Positions 56,275-64,000 of a stretch of 64,000 nt of DNA are shown here, one piece after another (the stretch's first letter is position 1; the number at the start of each line of letters is the position of its first letter). The translations under genes were made by a program, and so were the position numbers. Location of the stretch: NCBI RefSeq assembly GCF_000162875.1, contig NZ_GG700630.1:760015-824014 (forward strand), read 5' to 3'. The DNA is from Slackia exigua ATCC 700122 (GTDB lineage Bacteria > Actinomycetota > Coriobacteriia > Coriobacteriales > Eggerthellaceae). Under the pieces are notes generated by a model. That model saw only the letters and a program-made list of their open reading frames with translations. It searched no databases and was not told the DNA's origin.

Positions 56275-57072
56275 TTACTCCTCGTCAAGAGCTGCGGCGA
56301 CTTCATCGGTGATGTCCATCGTGTGATAGACGTTCTGAAGGTCTTCGAGCTCTTCGAGCCTGTCGATGAGGCGCATGACCTTCTTGGCATCGGCGACGCC
56401 GACCTCGGCGGGGTTCTGCGGAATCATCGTGAGCTCGGCGCCCTTCGTTTCGATGCCGGCTTCGTTCAGGGCGTTCTTGACGGCCATGAGCTCGGTCGGC
56501 GCGGTATAGACGATCCATTCCTCGCCCGCGTCCTCGTAGTCCTGCCCGCCCGCTTCGGCGACGGCCATCATGAACTCGTCTTCGTCGACGGCGTTTTCCT
56601 TGTCGGCGACCTTCTTCTCTTCGCTCTTGATGACCTTGTCGACCATGATCTGGCCCTTGCGATCGAACTGGAACGCGACGGAGCCGGGAGTGCCCAGGTT
56701 GCCGCCCGCATGGCGGAATGCGGCGGAGACATCGGCAGCGGTGCGATTGCGGTTGTCGGTCAGGGCTTCGCAGAGGATGGCGACGCCGGCCGGACCGTAG
56801 CCTTCGTAGGTCAGGGTCTCGTAGGTCGCGGCATCTTTGCCGGTGCCGAACGCCTTGTCGATGGCGGTCTTGATCTTGTCCTTGGGCAGCGAATAGCCCT
56901 TGGCCTTGTCGATGGCGGCGGCGAGGGACGCGTTGTTCTCAGGGTTCGGGTCGCCGCCTTCCTTAGCGGCAACGGTGATGTTGCGGGAAAGCTTGCTGAA
57001 CAAGGCCGAGCGCTTCGCGTCCTGCGCGGCCTTACGATGCTTGGTGGTAGCCCATTTGGAATGCCCTGACAT
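56275..57072 (-). CDS. YebC/PmpR-family DNA-binding regulator
   Basis: A 265-residue protein of the YebC family, transcription or translation factors of broad distribution. The N-terminus SGHSKWATTKHRKAAQDAKR, GYGPAGVAILCEALTDNRNRT and GGNLGTPGSVAFQFDRKG are diagnostic. An acidic insert (about 150-170) makes it longer than usual. Its usual neighbour ruvC follows, but here a terminator separates them. Confidence 0.93.
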   Translation of the reverse strand: MSGHSKWATTKHRKAAQDAKRSALFSKLSRNITVAAKEGGDPNPENNASLAAAIDKAKGYSLPKDKIKTAIDKAFGTGKDAATYETLTYEGYGPAGVAILCEALTDNRNRTAADVSAAFRHAGGNLGTPGSVAFQFDRKGQIMVDKVIKSEEKKVADKENAVDEDEFMMAVAEAGGQDYEDAGEEWIVYTAPTELMAVKNALNEAGIETKGAELTMIPQNPAEVGVADAKKVMRLIDRLEELEDLQNVYHTMDITDEVAAALDEE

Positions 57073-57339
57073 ATTCGCCTCTTCCTATGCATGCAGATAG
57101 AGCCTGGAAATAACCGACACAAGATGGTACCACACTTGCGTCGGCTCATTTATCAGGAGCTATCCGCACCATACCACGTTCACGCAGCGCGTCCTCAGGA
57201 ACGCACGCCTCTTGACTGACGCCGGAGAGATGCCGGGAAGCCCTCGGGCAGATATCGGACGGGCAACTGAACCCGCGCCCCGCGGCGACGGAGTGGTACC
57301 ATGGTTTCAGCAAGGCATCCGAAAGAAAGGATGGAGCCT

Positions 57340-57900
57340 ATGAACATCAAGGTCACCGGTCGTCGCATCACCGTCACCGATTCTCTGCGCGACTACGCGA
57401 TCGAGAAAATCGGCAACTCGATGAAGGTCCTCGACGATTATTCGATCGAAGCCGAAGTCATACTCCGTATTGAGAAATCCCATGTCGTTCCCTGCATCTG
57501 CGAAGTAACCCTGCGCCCGAAGGGCCATGTCATCCGCGTCGAAGAGCGCGACACCGACATGTACGCCGCCATCGATATCGCCGCCGCCAAGGTCGTGCGC
57601 CAGCTGCGCAAGTACAAGACCCGCGTGATCGACCACCGCATGCGCGAGACGCTGAAGGGCGCCGAAGGCACGCCCGTCGAACCGACCGATTTCGACAAGC
57701 TCATGGAGGAGCTTTCGGATGACGAGATCGTCCGCGTGAAGGAAGTCGAATACTCGCCGATGACCGAAGAGGAGGCGCTCATCCAGATCGATCTTCTGGG
57801 CCACGACTTCTTCGTCTACACCGACCGCGACAGCAACGACGTGCAGGTGGTCTACCGTCGCAGCAACGGCGGCTACGGCATGCTGAAGCCGAAGGAATGA
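57340..57900 (+). CDS. hpf: Ribosome hibernation promoting factor, long form
   Basis: HPF (186 residues) pairs ribosomes into inactive 100S dimers. N-terminal S30AE domain (NIKVTGRRITVTDSLRDYA, about 1-100) and a C-terminal dimerisation domain (about 125-186, DEIVRVKEVEYSPMTEEEALIQIDLLGHDFFVY) mark the long form of Gram-positive bacteria. Start 57340 fits the family; an earlier in-frame ATG at 57301 would add 13 foreign residues. A terminator follows. Confidence 0.95.
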   Translation: MNIKVTGRRITVTDSLRDYAIEKIGNSMKVLDDYSIEAEVILRIEKSHVVPCICEVTLRPKGHVIRVEERDTDMYAAIDIAAAKVVRQLRKYKTRVIDHRMRETLKGAEGTPVEPTDFDKLMEELSDDEIVRVKEVEYSPMTEEEALIQIDLLGHDFFVYTDRDSNDVQVVYRRSNGGYGMLKPKE

Positions 57901-57932
57901 CGAGACCGGCGTTTTCCGCACCTTGCACCACC

Positions 57933-57964
57933 GAAGAGGCCCGCATTGCGCGGGCCTCTTCTTT
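57933..57964 (+). terminator. Terminator after hpf
   Basis: GAAGAGGCCCGC and GCGGGCCTCTTC arms with a short loop, followed by TTTC. It also faces the converging amino acid transporter ATPase gene. Confidence 0.85.
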
Positions 57965-57989
57965 CAGGGGGCCGGCGATGCCGGATCGC

Positions 57990-58760
57990 CTATTCGCTCA
58001 AACGCGAGAGGAACGCCTTGGTGCGTTCATGTTTCGGATTGTTGATCAGGTCTTCGGACGCGCCTTCTTCGACGATGACGCCGCCGTCCATGAACACGAT
58101 GCGATCGGCCACATCGCGGGCGAACTGCATCTCGTGCGTGACGATGACCATCGTCATCTTCTCGGCCGCAAGGTTCTTGATGACCTTGAGCACCTCGCCC
58201 GTGAGCTCCGGATCGAGCGCGCTCGTCGGTTCGTCGAAGAACACGATGTCAGGATCCATGCAGAGGGCGCGCGCGATGCTGACGCGCTGCTGCTGACCCC
58301 CCGAAAGCTCGCAGGGAACCTTGGATTCGCTGCCCTGAAGCCCCATCTTCGCGATAAGCTCGCGCGCATGCGCCTCGACCTCCGCCCGATCGCGCTTGAG
58401 CACGTGAATCGGCGCGTCGGAGATGTTCTTCATGACCGTGTAGTGGGGAAACAGGTTGTAATTCTGGAAGACCAGACCGAAACGGGACTTCGCCTGCTTC
58501 AAGACGTCCTTGCCCGCATACGAGGCGCGTCCGTCGCGCGTGACGGCCACCTCGAGGTCGCCGTAGGAAAGCTCGCCCGAATCGAACGTTTCGAGCAGCG
58601 TCGCGCAACGCAGGAGCGTCGACTTGCCGCCGCCCGACGGGCCGATGATGGCAACGACCTCGCCGTTTTCGACGTCAATCGAGATGTCCTTCAGAACCTC
58701 GACGCCGCCGAAGCTCTTCTTGACATGTCCAAGATGCAGGACCGGGCGATTCTCAGGCAT
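57990..58760 (-). CDS. Amino acid ABC transporter ATP-binding protein
   Basis: ATPase of 256 residues of the GlnQ/HisP type: Walker A GPSGGGKS (about 38-45), signature [15 protein letters not shown], Walker [12 protein letters not shown] and the D-loop/H-loop [12 protein letters not shown]. Third gene of a binding protein-permease-ATPase operon for polar amino acids, with a 157-base gap after the permease. Confidence 0.93.
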   Translation of the reverse strand: MPENRPVLHLGHVKKSFGGVEVLKDISIDVENGEVVAIIGPSGGGKSTLLRCATLLETFDSGELSYGDLEVAVTRDGRASYAGKDVLKQAKSRFGLVFQNYNLFPHYTVMKNISDAPIHVLKRDRAEVEAHARELIAKMGLQGSESKVPCELSGGQQQRVSIARALCMDPDIVFFDEPTSALDPELTGEVLKVIKNLAAEKMTMVIVTHEMQFARDVADRIVFMDGGVIVEEGASEDLINNPKHERTKAFLSRLSE

Positions 58761-58917
58761 TACGGTGCTCCTTTACGCTTCAAGACGAAAGACGGGCTCG
58801 CCGTCCTTATCCGACAAGCCCCATGCGCGGCCGGCACGGGCGACGAACCGCATCCGCCGTGCCGACGCGACGCATCGACGAGCCGTAGCCGTCAGGCCGG
58901 CGCGCCGATCGCGCGAG

Positions 58918-59571
58918 CTAGTCGTGGTAGTAGTCGAGCTTCTTTTCGATGCGTCCCATGACGAATTCGATGATCAGGCAGAAAGCCCAGTAGAACGCCG
59001 CGGCGAACGCGAACGGAAGCATGTTGACCTGAGAGGCCGCGATGGCCTTCGCCGAGGAGAACATCTCCATGACGCCGATGGAGAACGCGAGCGACGTGTC
59101 TTTCACCAGCGTAACGACCTCGTTGCCCATTGCGGGAAGGATACGCTTGATGACCTGGGGAAGCACGATCTTCATGAACGTTTGGGCGCGCGAATAGCCC
59201 AAGACCGCGGCCGCCTCGTACTGGCCGCGCGGAACGGACTGGATGCCGCTGCGATAGATTTCCGCGAAATACGCCGCGTAGTTGACGACGAACGCGACGA
59301 TGGTGGCCGTGAACTTCGAGCCTGGGGAAAGCTCGATGCCGAAGACGTAGTACGGCGCGAAGTAGATGGCGAACATCTGCAGCATCAGCGGGGTGCCGCG
59401 CATGATGGAGATGTAGAACTTCGTGATCCAGGAAATCGGCTTGATCCTGCTCATGCGCGCAAGCGCGACCACGATGCCGAGCGGCAGCGATCCGATCAGC
59501 GTCAGGAAGAATATCTCAAGCGTTATGACGAAGCCCTGCCCAAGTATGGACAGCATGGTCGAAATCGCCAT
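58918..59571 (-). CDS. Amino acid ABC transporter permease
   Basis: Membrane subunit of 217 residues with five helices and the HisM/GlnP motif GTPLMLQMFAIYFAP and EAAAVLGYSRAQTFMKIVLPQ coupling loop for the ATPase. AAAGGGG precedes the start. Works with the lipoprotein upstream and ATPase downstream. Confidence 0.92.
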   Translation of the reverse strand: MAISTMLSILGQGFVITLEIFFLTLIGSLPLGIVVALARMSRIKPISWITKFYISIMRGTPLMLQMFAIYFAPYYVFGIELSPGSKFTATIVAFVVNYAAYFAEIYRSGIQSVPRGQYEAAAVLGYSRAQTFMKIVLPQVIKRILPAMGNEVVTLVKDTSLAFSIGVMEMFSSAKAIAASQVNMLPFAFAAAFYWAFCLIIEFVMGRIEKKLDYYHD

Positions 59572-59639
59572 GGACGCCCCTTTCCCTCGAATTCCAAGTC
59601 GCGCTGCGATGCGCGTGCCGCGTCCGCGCCCGAACGCAC

Positions 59640-59672
59640 GAATCGCGGGCGACGCATCGCCGCCCGCGATTC
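59640..59672. terminator. Intercistronic hairpin between the binding protein and permease genes
   Basis: A perfect 12-bp stem (GAATCGCGGGCG and CGCCCGCGATTC) with a 9-base loop and no T stretch. Such hairpins after binding-protein genes often stabilise the upstream mRNA and lower downstream expression. Confidence 0.65.
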
Positions 59673-59691
59673 TACCGTATCGGTGCCGTGC

Positions 59692-60528
59692 CTACTTCAG
59701 CGTCCAGTTCTCATAGGAAATGCCATATTCGGCATATTTGTCGCAGAGCGCCTTGACCGTGCCGTCGGCGTTCATTTCGCGCAGCGTTTCGGTGACGGCG
59801 TCGGCGAGCTCCGTGTTGCCCTTGGCGAAACCGACCGCATAGTGCTCGTCGGACAGCGTATCCTTGAGCACCGCGTATGCGCCGGGATTCGCGGACATCT
59901 GATACTCGGCGATAGAGAGGTCGCAGGCCACAGCGTCACACGCGCCGCTCTGAAGATCCATGAACGCGGCGTTGTAGTCGCTGACCTGGTTCACGGCGCC
60001 GCCGGCGAAGGAGGCGTTCAGGTCGGCCTTGGCGCCCTGCAGAACCTCGAGGGCGGAGGAATCGACCTGGGTCACGACCGTCTTGCCCGCAAGCGCGTCA
60101 AGCGTGCCGTATTCGGAGGCCTTATCGGCTTTCACGACTACGACCTGGCCATTCAGCATATACGGCTCGGAAAACGTATAGTTCTTCTCACGGCCTTCCT
60201 TCGTGAACCCGTTCCATAGGCATGTGACGGCGCCGCCGTTGAGCTCGGCGTCCTTCGCATCCCAGTTAACCGGCTGGGCCTTGAAGTTCCAGCCGTTGCG
60301 CGCGCAGACCTCTTTGGCGAGCTCGAGATCGAAGCCCGTGTACTGGCCGTCGTCGCCGACGAACCCGTAGGGCGGGTATTCCTGGTCGAACCCGACGATG
60401 AAGTCCATGCCTTCGGTCGGCCCGACGGCGACCGAAGCGTTTTCCGCCTTCGAGCCGCATCCTGACAGCGCGAAAAGCGCGAGCGCGAGCGTCGCGGCGC
60501 ACGCGACGATCCAAGTGATCCTCTTCAT
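59692..60528 (-). CDS. Polar amino acid ABC transporter substrate-binding lipoprotein
   Basis: Exported lipoprotein of 278 residues. Signal peptide with lipobox LSGC (Cys24) precedes an SBP_bac_3 domain: FDQEYPPYGFVGDDGQYTGFDLELA and VTCLWNGFTKEGREKNYTFSEPY are typical of cystine/polar amino acid binding proteins. GGAGG sits just before ATG 60528. The specific ligand is unclear. First gene of the operon. Confidence 0.93.
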   Translation of the reverse strand: MKRITWIVACAATLALALFALSGCGSKAENASVAVGPTEGMDFIVGFDQEYPPYGFVGDDGQYTGFDLELAKEVCARNGWNFKAQPVNWDAKDAELNGGAVTCLWNGFTKEGREKNYTFSEPYMLNGQVVVVKADKASEYGTLDALAGKTVVTQVDSSALEVLQGAKADLNASFAGGAVNQVSDYNAAFMDLQSGACDAVACDLSIAEYQMSANPGAYAVLKDTLSDEHYAVGFAKGNTELADAVTETLREMNADGTVKALCDKYAEYGISYENWTLK

Positions 60529-60657
60529 TGCATCCTCCATGCGATAGCGGTCCCTGCACCACGCGTGAGCTTGCCTTCTTCAATGCTCTAGCGTGCTAAA
60601 GTGCGGCAAGTATACCATATGTCCGCGGCAGTGCAAGACGCCCATCGCGCACGCACG

Positions 60658-61521
60658 TCAGAATCCGACCGAAAGGTACGCATCGTAGAAGGGGAATCGG
60701 ACGATGAGCGATGCAGCGATGACGAGCAGCCATCCGACAAGAGAGAATACGATGCCGCGCGCTCGCGAGACCTTGAGGCTCAGCCCTGCCGTCTGAAGGC
60801 AGAGCCCCACCCCTCCGACGACGGCGTGCACGGCGATGATCAGGGGAAGGTCGTCTACAAGGGAAAGCGCGCCGATCACGTTGTTGCGGGCTTCGGAAAG
60901 AAACGTCAGGTACGAAAGCAGCAGCGCCGTCCCCACGACGAGCGCGACGGCCGAGATCGCGATCAGCACACGCGGCCACATCCTCGAATCGACCTCGGCG
61001 ACGAGCAGGACCGCAGACGCAAGGGCAGGTCCCGAGAACGCGGCCGTCGCCAGCAGGTTCGCCGGCGTATGCCAGGTATGCCACGACACGACCGTATCCA
61101 CGCCGTACGCAAGCGCCATGCACGCAAGCATGAGCACCGCAGATGCCATCGCGGCGGCAAGCAGGACGAGCGAAAGCGCATGGGCATGCCCGATACGGTA
61201 CATGTACAGCCAGAAGACGCCTGAGAAGAAAAGGAATGCGATAACGGCCGCGACCTCGTTCGAGAGCGGCGAGCGCCCGATGCCGAAGACGACGTACAAG
61301 GCGTTCGACGGCATGCCGAGATGCGTCGCGGAAGCTATGAACCCCGCCCACACGACGGCGATGGGCACGAAAAGCCATTTCCCCAGCCGATCGAACTGCC
61401 CTCCGTCGAGCGCAGGACGTCGCACGAGCAGAAACGTCGCGAGACACAGGAACGCGACGGCGCCTGCGGGCGCGAGAGCCGTGAACACGGCAAGCGTCTG
61501 TCCGTTGAAACCACCGTTCAC
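60658..61521 (-). CDS. dmsC: DMSO reductase anchor subunit DmsC-like
   Basis: Membrane anchor of 287 residues with eight hydrophobic segments, of the DmsC family that binds menaquinol and passes electrons to the iron-sulfur subunit. HLGMPSNALYVVFGIGRSPLSNEV is typical. The start is GTG with AGGA upstream. It follows torD by 9 bases and ends the dmsB-torD-dmsC group. Confidence 0.87.
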   Translation of the reverse strand: MNGGFNGQTLAVFTALAPAGAVAFLCLATFLLVRRPALDGGQFDRLGKWLFVPIAVVWAGFIASATHLGMPSNALYVVFGIGRSPLSNEVAAVIAFLFFSGVFWLYMYRIGHAHALSLVLLAAAMASAVLMLACMALAYGVDTVVSWHTWHTPANLLATAAFSGPALASAVLLVAEVDSRMWPRVLIAISAVALVVGTALLLSYLTFLSEARNNVIGALSLVDDLPLIIAVHAVVGGVGLCLQTAGLSLKVSRARGIVFSLVGWLLVIAASLIVRFPFYDAYLSVGF

Positions 61522-61530
61522 CTGGATGTC

Positions 61531-62223
61531 CTATCGATACAGCCGGAAGCGGGCCGGCGCGATGCCGAGAAGCGCGCATGCATCGTCGAGCGTGGCCTGG
61601 GCAAGCACGCCCAAACCCTTGAACGTCGAGGTGCGCATGTCACCGAGAAAGAGCTCGAAGAAGCGCGGCGCCCAAGGCATGAGATGACGTCCCAGGAATT
61701 CGGGGATGAGGGCGGAATCGCGGGACGCAAGCGCGGCGCACAGCAGCAGCATACGCCCGATCTGGTCTTCCGGCTCGTTTTCACAAGAGGCGCATTCGAT
61801 GCCGTGCATACGCATCCATGCGCGAAGCTCCATCCAGGTCCAGCCGTACATAACCTGGTCGCGATCGGTGTAAACCGACCCGAACGGCGCGGCGGCGCGC
61901 ATGCCCGTCCCGCGGAAGAGCCTTTGGAATTCCAGGTCGAGCGTCCGCTCGTCTTCTTCGGCGCCGCACGCGACGAGGTCGACGGCGAGCGCGAGGGCAT
62001 CGGAACCGCCCAAGGGCCAATCCCGCGCCACGTCCACGGATCGGATGGCCGACCGCGCACGCGATGCCTCCTTCTCGATCGGGCGCTGCGACAGGCAGAT
62101 CCCCAGAAGCGTGCACGCCGAACCGAATGCTTCGAGAAATCCCCGATCGGAAAGCAAATCATCGGATGCGTCCCGATCTTCGAGCCGATAGTCTTCGATG
62201 CATCCATGGGAATTCTTCGGCAT
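61531..62223 (-). CDS. TorD/DmsD-family molybdoenzyme chaperone
   Basis: Cytoplasmic chaperone of 230 residues for assembly of a molybdopterin reductase. The LDLEFQRLFRGTGM, APFGSVYTDRDQVMYG and closing MPWAPRFFELF stretches fit the family (PYxSV-like). It lies between the iron-sulfur subunit and the anchor genes. The catalytic subunit it would serve is not in the same group. Confidence 0.87.
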   Translation of the reverse strand: MPKNSHGCIEDYRLEDRDASDDLLSDRGFLEAFGSACTLLGICLSQRPIEKEASRARSAIRSVDVARDWPLGGSDALALAVDLVACGAEEDERTLDLEFQRLFRGTGMRAAAPFGSVYTDRDQVMYGWTWMELRAWMRMHGIECASCENEPEDQIGRMLLLCAALASRDSALIPEFLGRHLMPWAPRFFELFLGDMRTSTFKGLGVLAQATLDDACALLGIAPARFRLYR

Positions 62224-62272
62224 TCCGATTCCTTTCTTCTATCAGCAGACCGCCGCATTGCGGGCGCAGGTC

Positions 62273-62902
62273 TTAGAATCCCAGTTCATCAACATTCGCG
62301 ATGGCAAGATCGCCTTCTTGGGCGCGGCGCGCCGCCGCCGATGCATGGATCGTCAGATTGGGATACGTATAGGAGGAGGGCGGCAGAGGCAGGACGGCAT
62401 AGGTCAGGTCTTCGCCCGCATGCGCGGCAGCGAGATCCGTGCGTTCGCCCCATCCAAGCGCGCGCAAAGGGCAGGCATCCACGCAGATCGGATTCTTCCC
62501 CGCCTCCACGCGCGACGTGCATCCGTCGCACTTGGAACTCTGATGCAAGGCGGGATCTATCGAAGGGGCATGGTATGGGCAGGCGATCGTGCAGTAGCCG
62601 CATCCGATGCAACGCATATGGTCGACCTGGACCAAGCCGAGCCCATCCTTATGCATGGCGCCCGTCGGACACACCTCCATGCAGGCCGGCTGGTCGCAAT
62701 GGTTGCAGGCGAGCGACACGTGGTAGGCGAACGCATCGGTCGTGCACGTGCCGTCGGCGCCGCATGCGGTTTCGCCGCCTTCGCAGTCGATGACGCGCCG
62801 ATACAGATGCCCGGCCTCAAGCGCATGGAAATCCATGCAGGCCATCACGCAGGTGCGGCACCCGGTGCAGCGCGCGTTATCGAAATAGAAGCCAAGCCCC
62901 AC
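62273..62902 (-). CDS. DmsB-type iron-sulfur subunit, four 4Fe-4S clusters
   Basis: Ferredoxin-like subunit of 209 residues. Four cysteine groups are complete: CTGCRTCVMAC (from residue 12), CNHCDQPACMEVCP, CIGCGYCTIACP and CDGC with CVDACP. Relays electrons from DmsC to a catalytic subunit. GTG start with GGGGGAG before it. A second cysteine-rich loop (DCEGGETACGADGTC) is extra. Starts the dmsB-torD-dmsC group behind its own promoter. Confidence 0.9.
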   Translation of the reverse strand: MGLGFYFDNARCTGCRTCVMACMDFHALEAGHLYRRVIDCEGGETACGADGTCTTDAFAYHVSLACNHCDQPACMEVCPTGAMHKDGLGLVQVDHMRCIGCGYCTIACPYHAPSIDPALHQSSKCDGCTSRVEAGKNPICVDACPLRALGWGERTDLAAAHAGEDLTYAVLPLPPSSYTYPNLTIHASAAARRAQEGDLAIANVDELGF

Positions 62903-62988
62903 GTCTCCCCCGTTCTGTCGCGCGATGCGCGAACGCCGCCTCGCGCGGTGCGATCGTCTGCGGGAACCGCGACGCGACGGCGCCTTCC

Positions 62989-63018
62989 ATTGTACCCGTC
63001 CCGCACGGGACGCCTCAA
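62989..63018 (-). promoter_or_regulatory. Promoter of the dmsB-torD-dmsC group with palindromic spacer
   Basis: Minus-strand TTGAGG (63013-63018) and TACAAT (62989-62994) with an 18-base spacer. The perfect palindrome CGTCCCG-CA-CGGGACG (62997-63012) lies between the two hexamers, where a bound regulator would block polymerase or remodel the spacer. Confidence 0.5.
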
Positions 63019-63139
63019 CATCGGGAAGGAATGTGCATGCCTCGCACGCGATCGAGCGATCGATCCGCCCTATGCACGTGCGGACCGCCCAGCTACGCGA
63101 GAAGGAGCGCCCACGTCACCGCCAGTTCGCCCCATGCGC

Positions 63140-63172
63140 GTGCAGGGGCCGCCATGACGACGGCCCCTGCAC
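63140..63172. terminator. Hairpin between the two dms groups
   Basis: Perfect 11-bp arms (GTGCAGGGGCC and GGCCCCTGCAC) with an 11-base loop, 61 bases after the dmsB stop; no T stretch. It may end the dmsA-dmsB transcript. Confidence 0.5.
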
Positions 63173-63232
63173 CGACCGAAATGCACCCGAGGAGAAAACG
63201 TCTCGGCCGTTTCGCATCCTGGCAGGATGGCG

Positions 63233-63895
63233 CTACTTCATCGCCATCGTGATCTCGCGCGCCTCCACGTAGGTGACCTCCGGCTCGTTCGTCACGGAGC
63301 CGGTCGCGTCGCCGACCGGCTTGGCCGCGGCGCTCGCGTTGATCGCAAGGCTCGGCGTGGTCTGAGATGGATCGGGCAAGGGCGCGATGCCGTCGAGCGC
63401 ATCGGGATGCGCGGCGCGCAGATCGTCGATCGGGCCGAACTCGAGCGCGCGCAAAGGGCAGGCGTCCACGCAGATCGGATTCTTCCCCTCCTTCACGCGA
63501 TCGATGCAGCCGTCGCACTTGTAGGCCTTGTTGTCTTCCTTGGACAGGATGGGGACGCCGTAGGGACAGGCGTCCACGCAGGCTCCGAAACCCTTGCATG
63601 CGTCCTGGTTCACGAAGACCAGACGGGTATCGGAATCCTTCTCGATAGCCCCGGCCGGGCAGGCTTCCATGCACGCAGGATTGGCGCAGTGGTTGCACGC
63701 CGCCGATACGTGATAGGCATACGACGTCGTGCTCAAAGTGCCGTCGCCGTTGTCCTTCCAATCGCCGCCCTCGTAGTCGAAGATGCGACGGAACGCCATG
63801 GTCTCGGACAGATCCTTGAAGTCCTTGCATGCCATCTCGCAGGTGCGGCAGCCGGTGCAGCGGGCGTTGTCGAAGTAGAAGCCGTACTGAGTCAT
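63233..63895 (-). CDS. dmsB: DmsB-type iron-sulfur subunit with a variant third cluster
   Basis: Ferredoxin-like subunit of 220 residues following the molybdopterin subunit. Clusters: CTGCRTCEMAC (from residue 13), CNHCANPACMEACP, CKGFGACVDACP and CDGC with CVDACP. In the third group the second cysteine is Phe, so it probably holds a 3Fe-4S cluster like the Trp-substituted site of NarH. It starts 28 bases after the end of the catalytic subunit. Confidence 0.9.
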   Translation of the reverse strand: MTQYGFYFDNARCTGCRTCEMACKDFKDLSETMAFRRIFDYEGGDWKDNGDGTLSTTSYAYHVSAACNHCANPACMEACPAGAIEKDSDTRLVFVNQDACKGFGACVDACPYGVPILSKEDNKAYKCDGCIDRVKEGKNPICVDACPLRALEFGPIDDLRAAHPDALDGIAPLPDPSQTTPSLAINASAAAKPVGDATGSVTNEPEVTYVEAREITMAMK

Positions 63896-63923
63896 TGCTG
63901 ATCCCCCTTTCGTTTCCGGATGC

Positions 63924-64000
63924 CTACGCCTTGACCTTGGTCACTTCGGCGATGATGGAGTCGGACTGGCCGTTGCCGTGGGCAAGCGGCGTCGGACGGT
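63924..64000 (-). CDS. Molybdopterin oxidoreductase catalytic subunit, C-terminal end only
   Basis: Only the last 24 codons lie in the window, ending LAHGNGQSDSIIAEVTKVKA. This C-terminus with GNGQxD resembles DmsA-type molybdopterin oxidoreductases, and the DmsB-type subunit directly downstream supports it. The rest lies beyond the right edge. Confidence 0.7.
   Translation of the reverse strand, partial: RPTPLAHGNGQSDSIIAEVTKVKA

Overview
The window is a high-GC bacterial chromosome segment of an anaerobe, most likely a member of the Coriobacteriia (Eggerthellaceae, relatives of Eggerthella/Slackia/Gordonibacter). The reasons are Gram-positive-type genes (Veg, long-form HPF, BceRSAB-like module, DUF1292 protein, GyrI remnant) next to anaerobic respiration genes (DMSO-reductase-type subunits, a membrane-anchored multiheme cytochrome c, a complete System I cytochrome c maturation operon) and a giant 2-hydroxyacyl-CoA dehydratase activase. 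The assignment is inference from gene content; there is no rRNA in the window.

Layout. 0.2-5.3 kb (minus): AI-2E-family permease, small membrane protein, rarA and a UbiB-type kinase, preceded by a strongly structured 0.4 kb non-coding stretch (candidate RNA). 5.7-14.4 kb (minus): galU, alr, udg, folC, then a response regulator, histidine kinase and FtsX-type ABC transporter resembling peptide-sensing Bce modules. 14.5-21 kb (minus): ccmEFABCD and, upstream behind its own terminator, a five-heme cytochrome. tRNA-Ala(CGC) and two small membrane proteins follow on the plus strand. 22.8-30.9 kb (minus): veg, rsmA, a flavin reductase, tatD, metG, an iron alcohol dehydrogenase with a glutaredoxin, a 27-residue ORF and rsmI. 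A plus-strand metallo-hydrolase ends at 32.15 kb. A repeat-rich gap with a MITE-like element (193 bp, 30-bp terminal inverted repeats) separates it from the 1683-residue activase and its TetR-type regulator.

38.8-48 kb: an alanine/sodium symporter; an FMN riboswitch controlling ribU, a fused two-domain ECF ATPase, ecfT and a flavin-fold protein (a self-contained riboflavin uptake operon); a deleted gyrI-like pseudogene; DUF1292 protein and SecDF. 48-64 kb: tgt-queA-queH, a HAD hydrolase, a cold-shock protein, ruvC-ruvA-ruvB with a LexA-type box, yebC, hpf, a polar amino acid ABC transporter, and two groups of DMSO-reductase-type genes running off the right edge.

Functional themes. Electrons can pass from the quinol pool to exported or membrane molybdenum enzymes (dms genes) or through the multiheme cytochrome, whose hemes are attached by the ccm system. 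The ccm set is the CcmH-less variant with a cysteine heme ligand in CcmE, and here CcmE carries a second OB-like domain. No single wholly new defence or biosynthetic system is evident. The best leads are the tandem-domain CcmE, the structured RNA at 5.5 kb, the MITE-like element, the self-contained flavin ECF operon and the orphan dmsB-torD-dmsC group with an operator-like palindrome.
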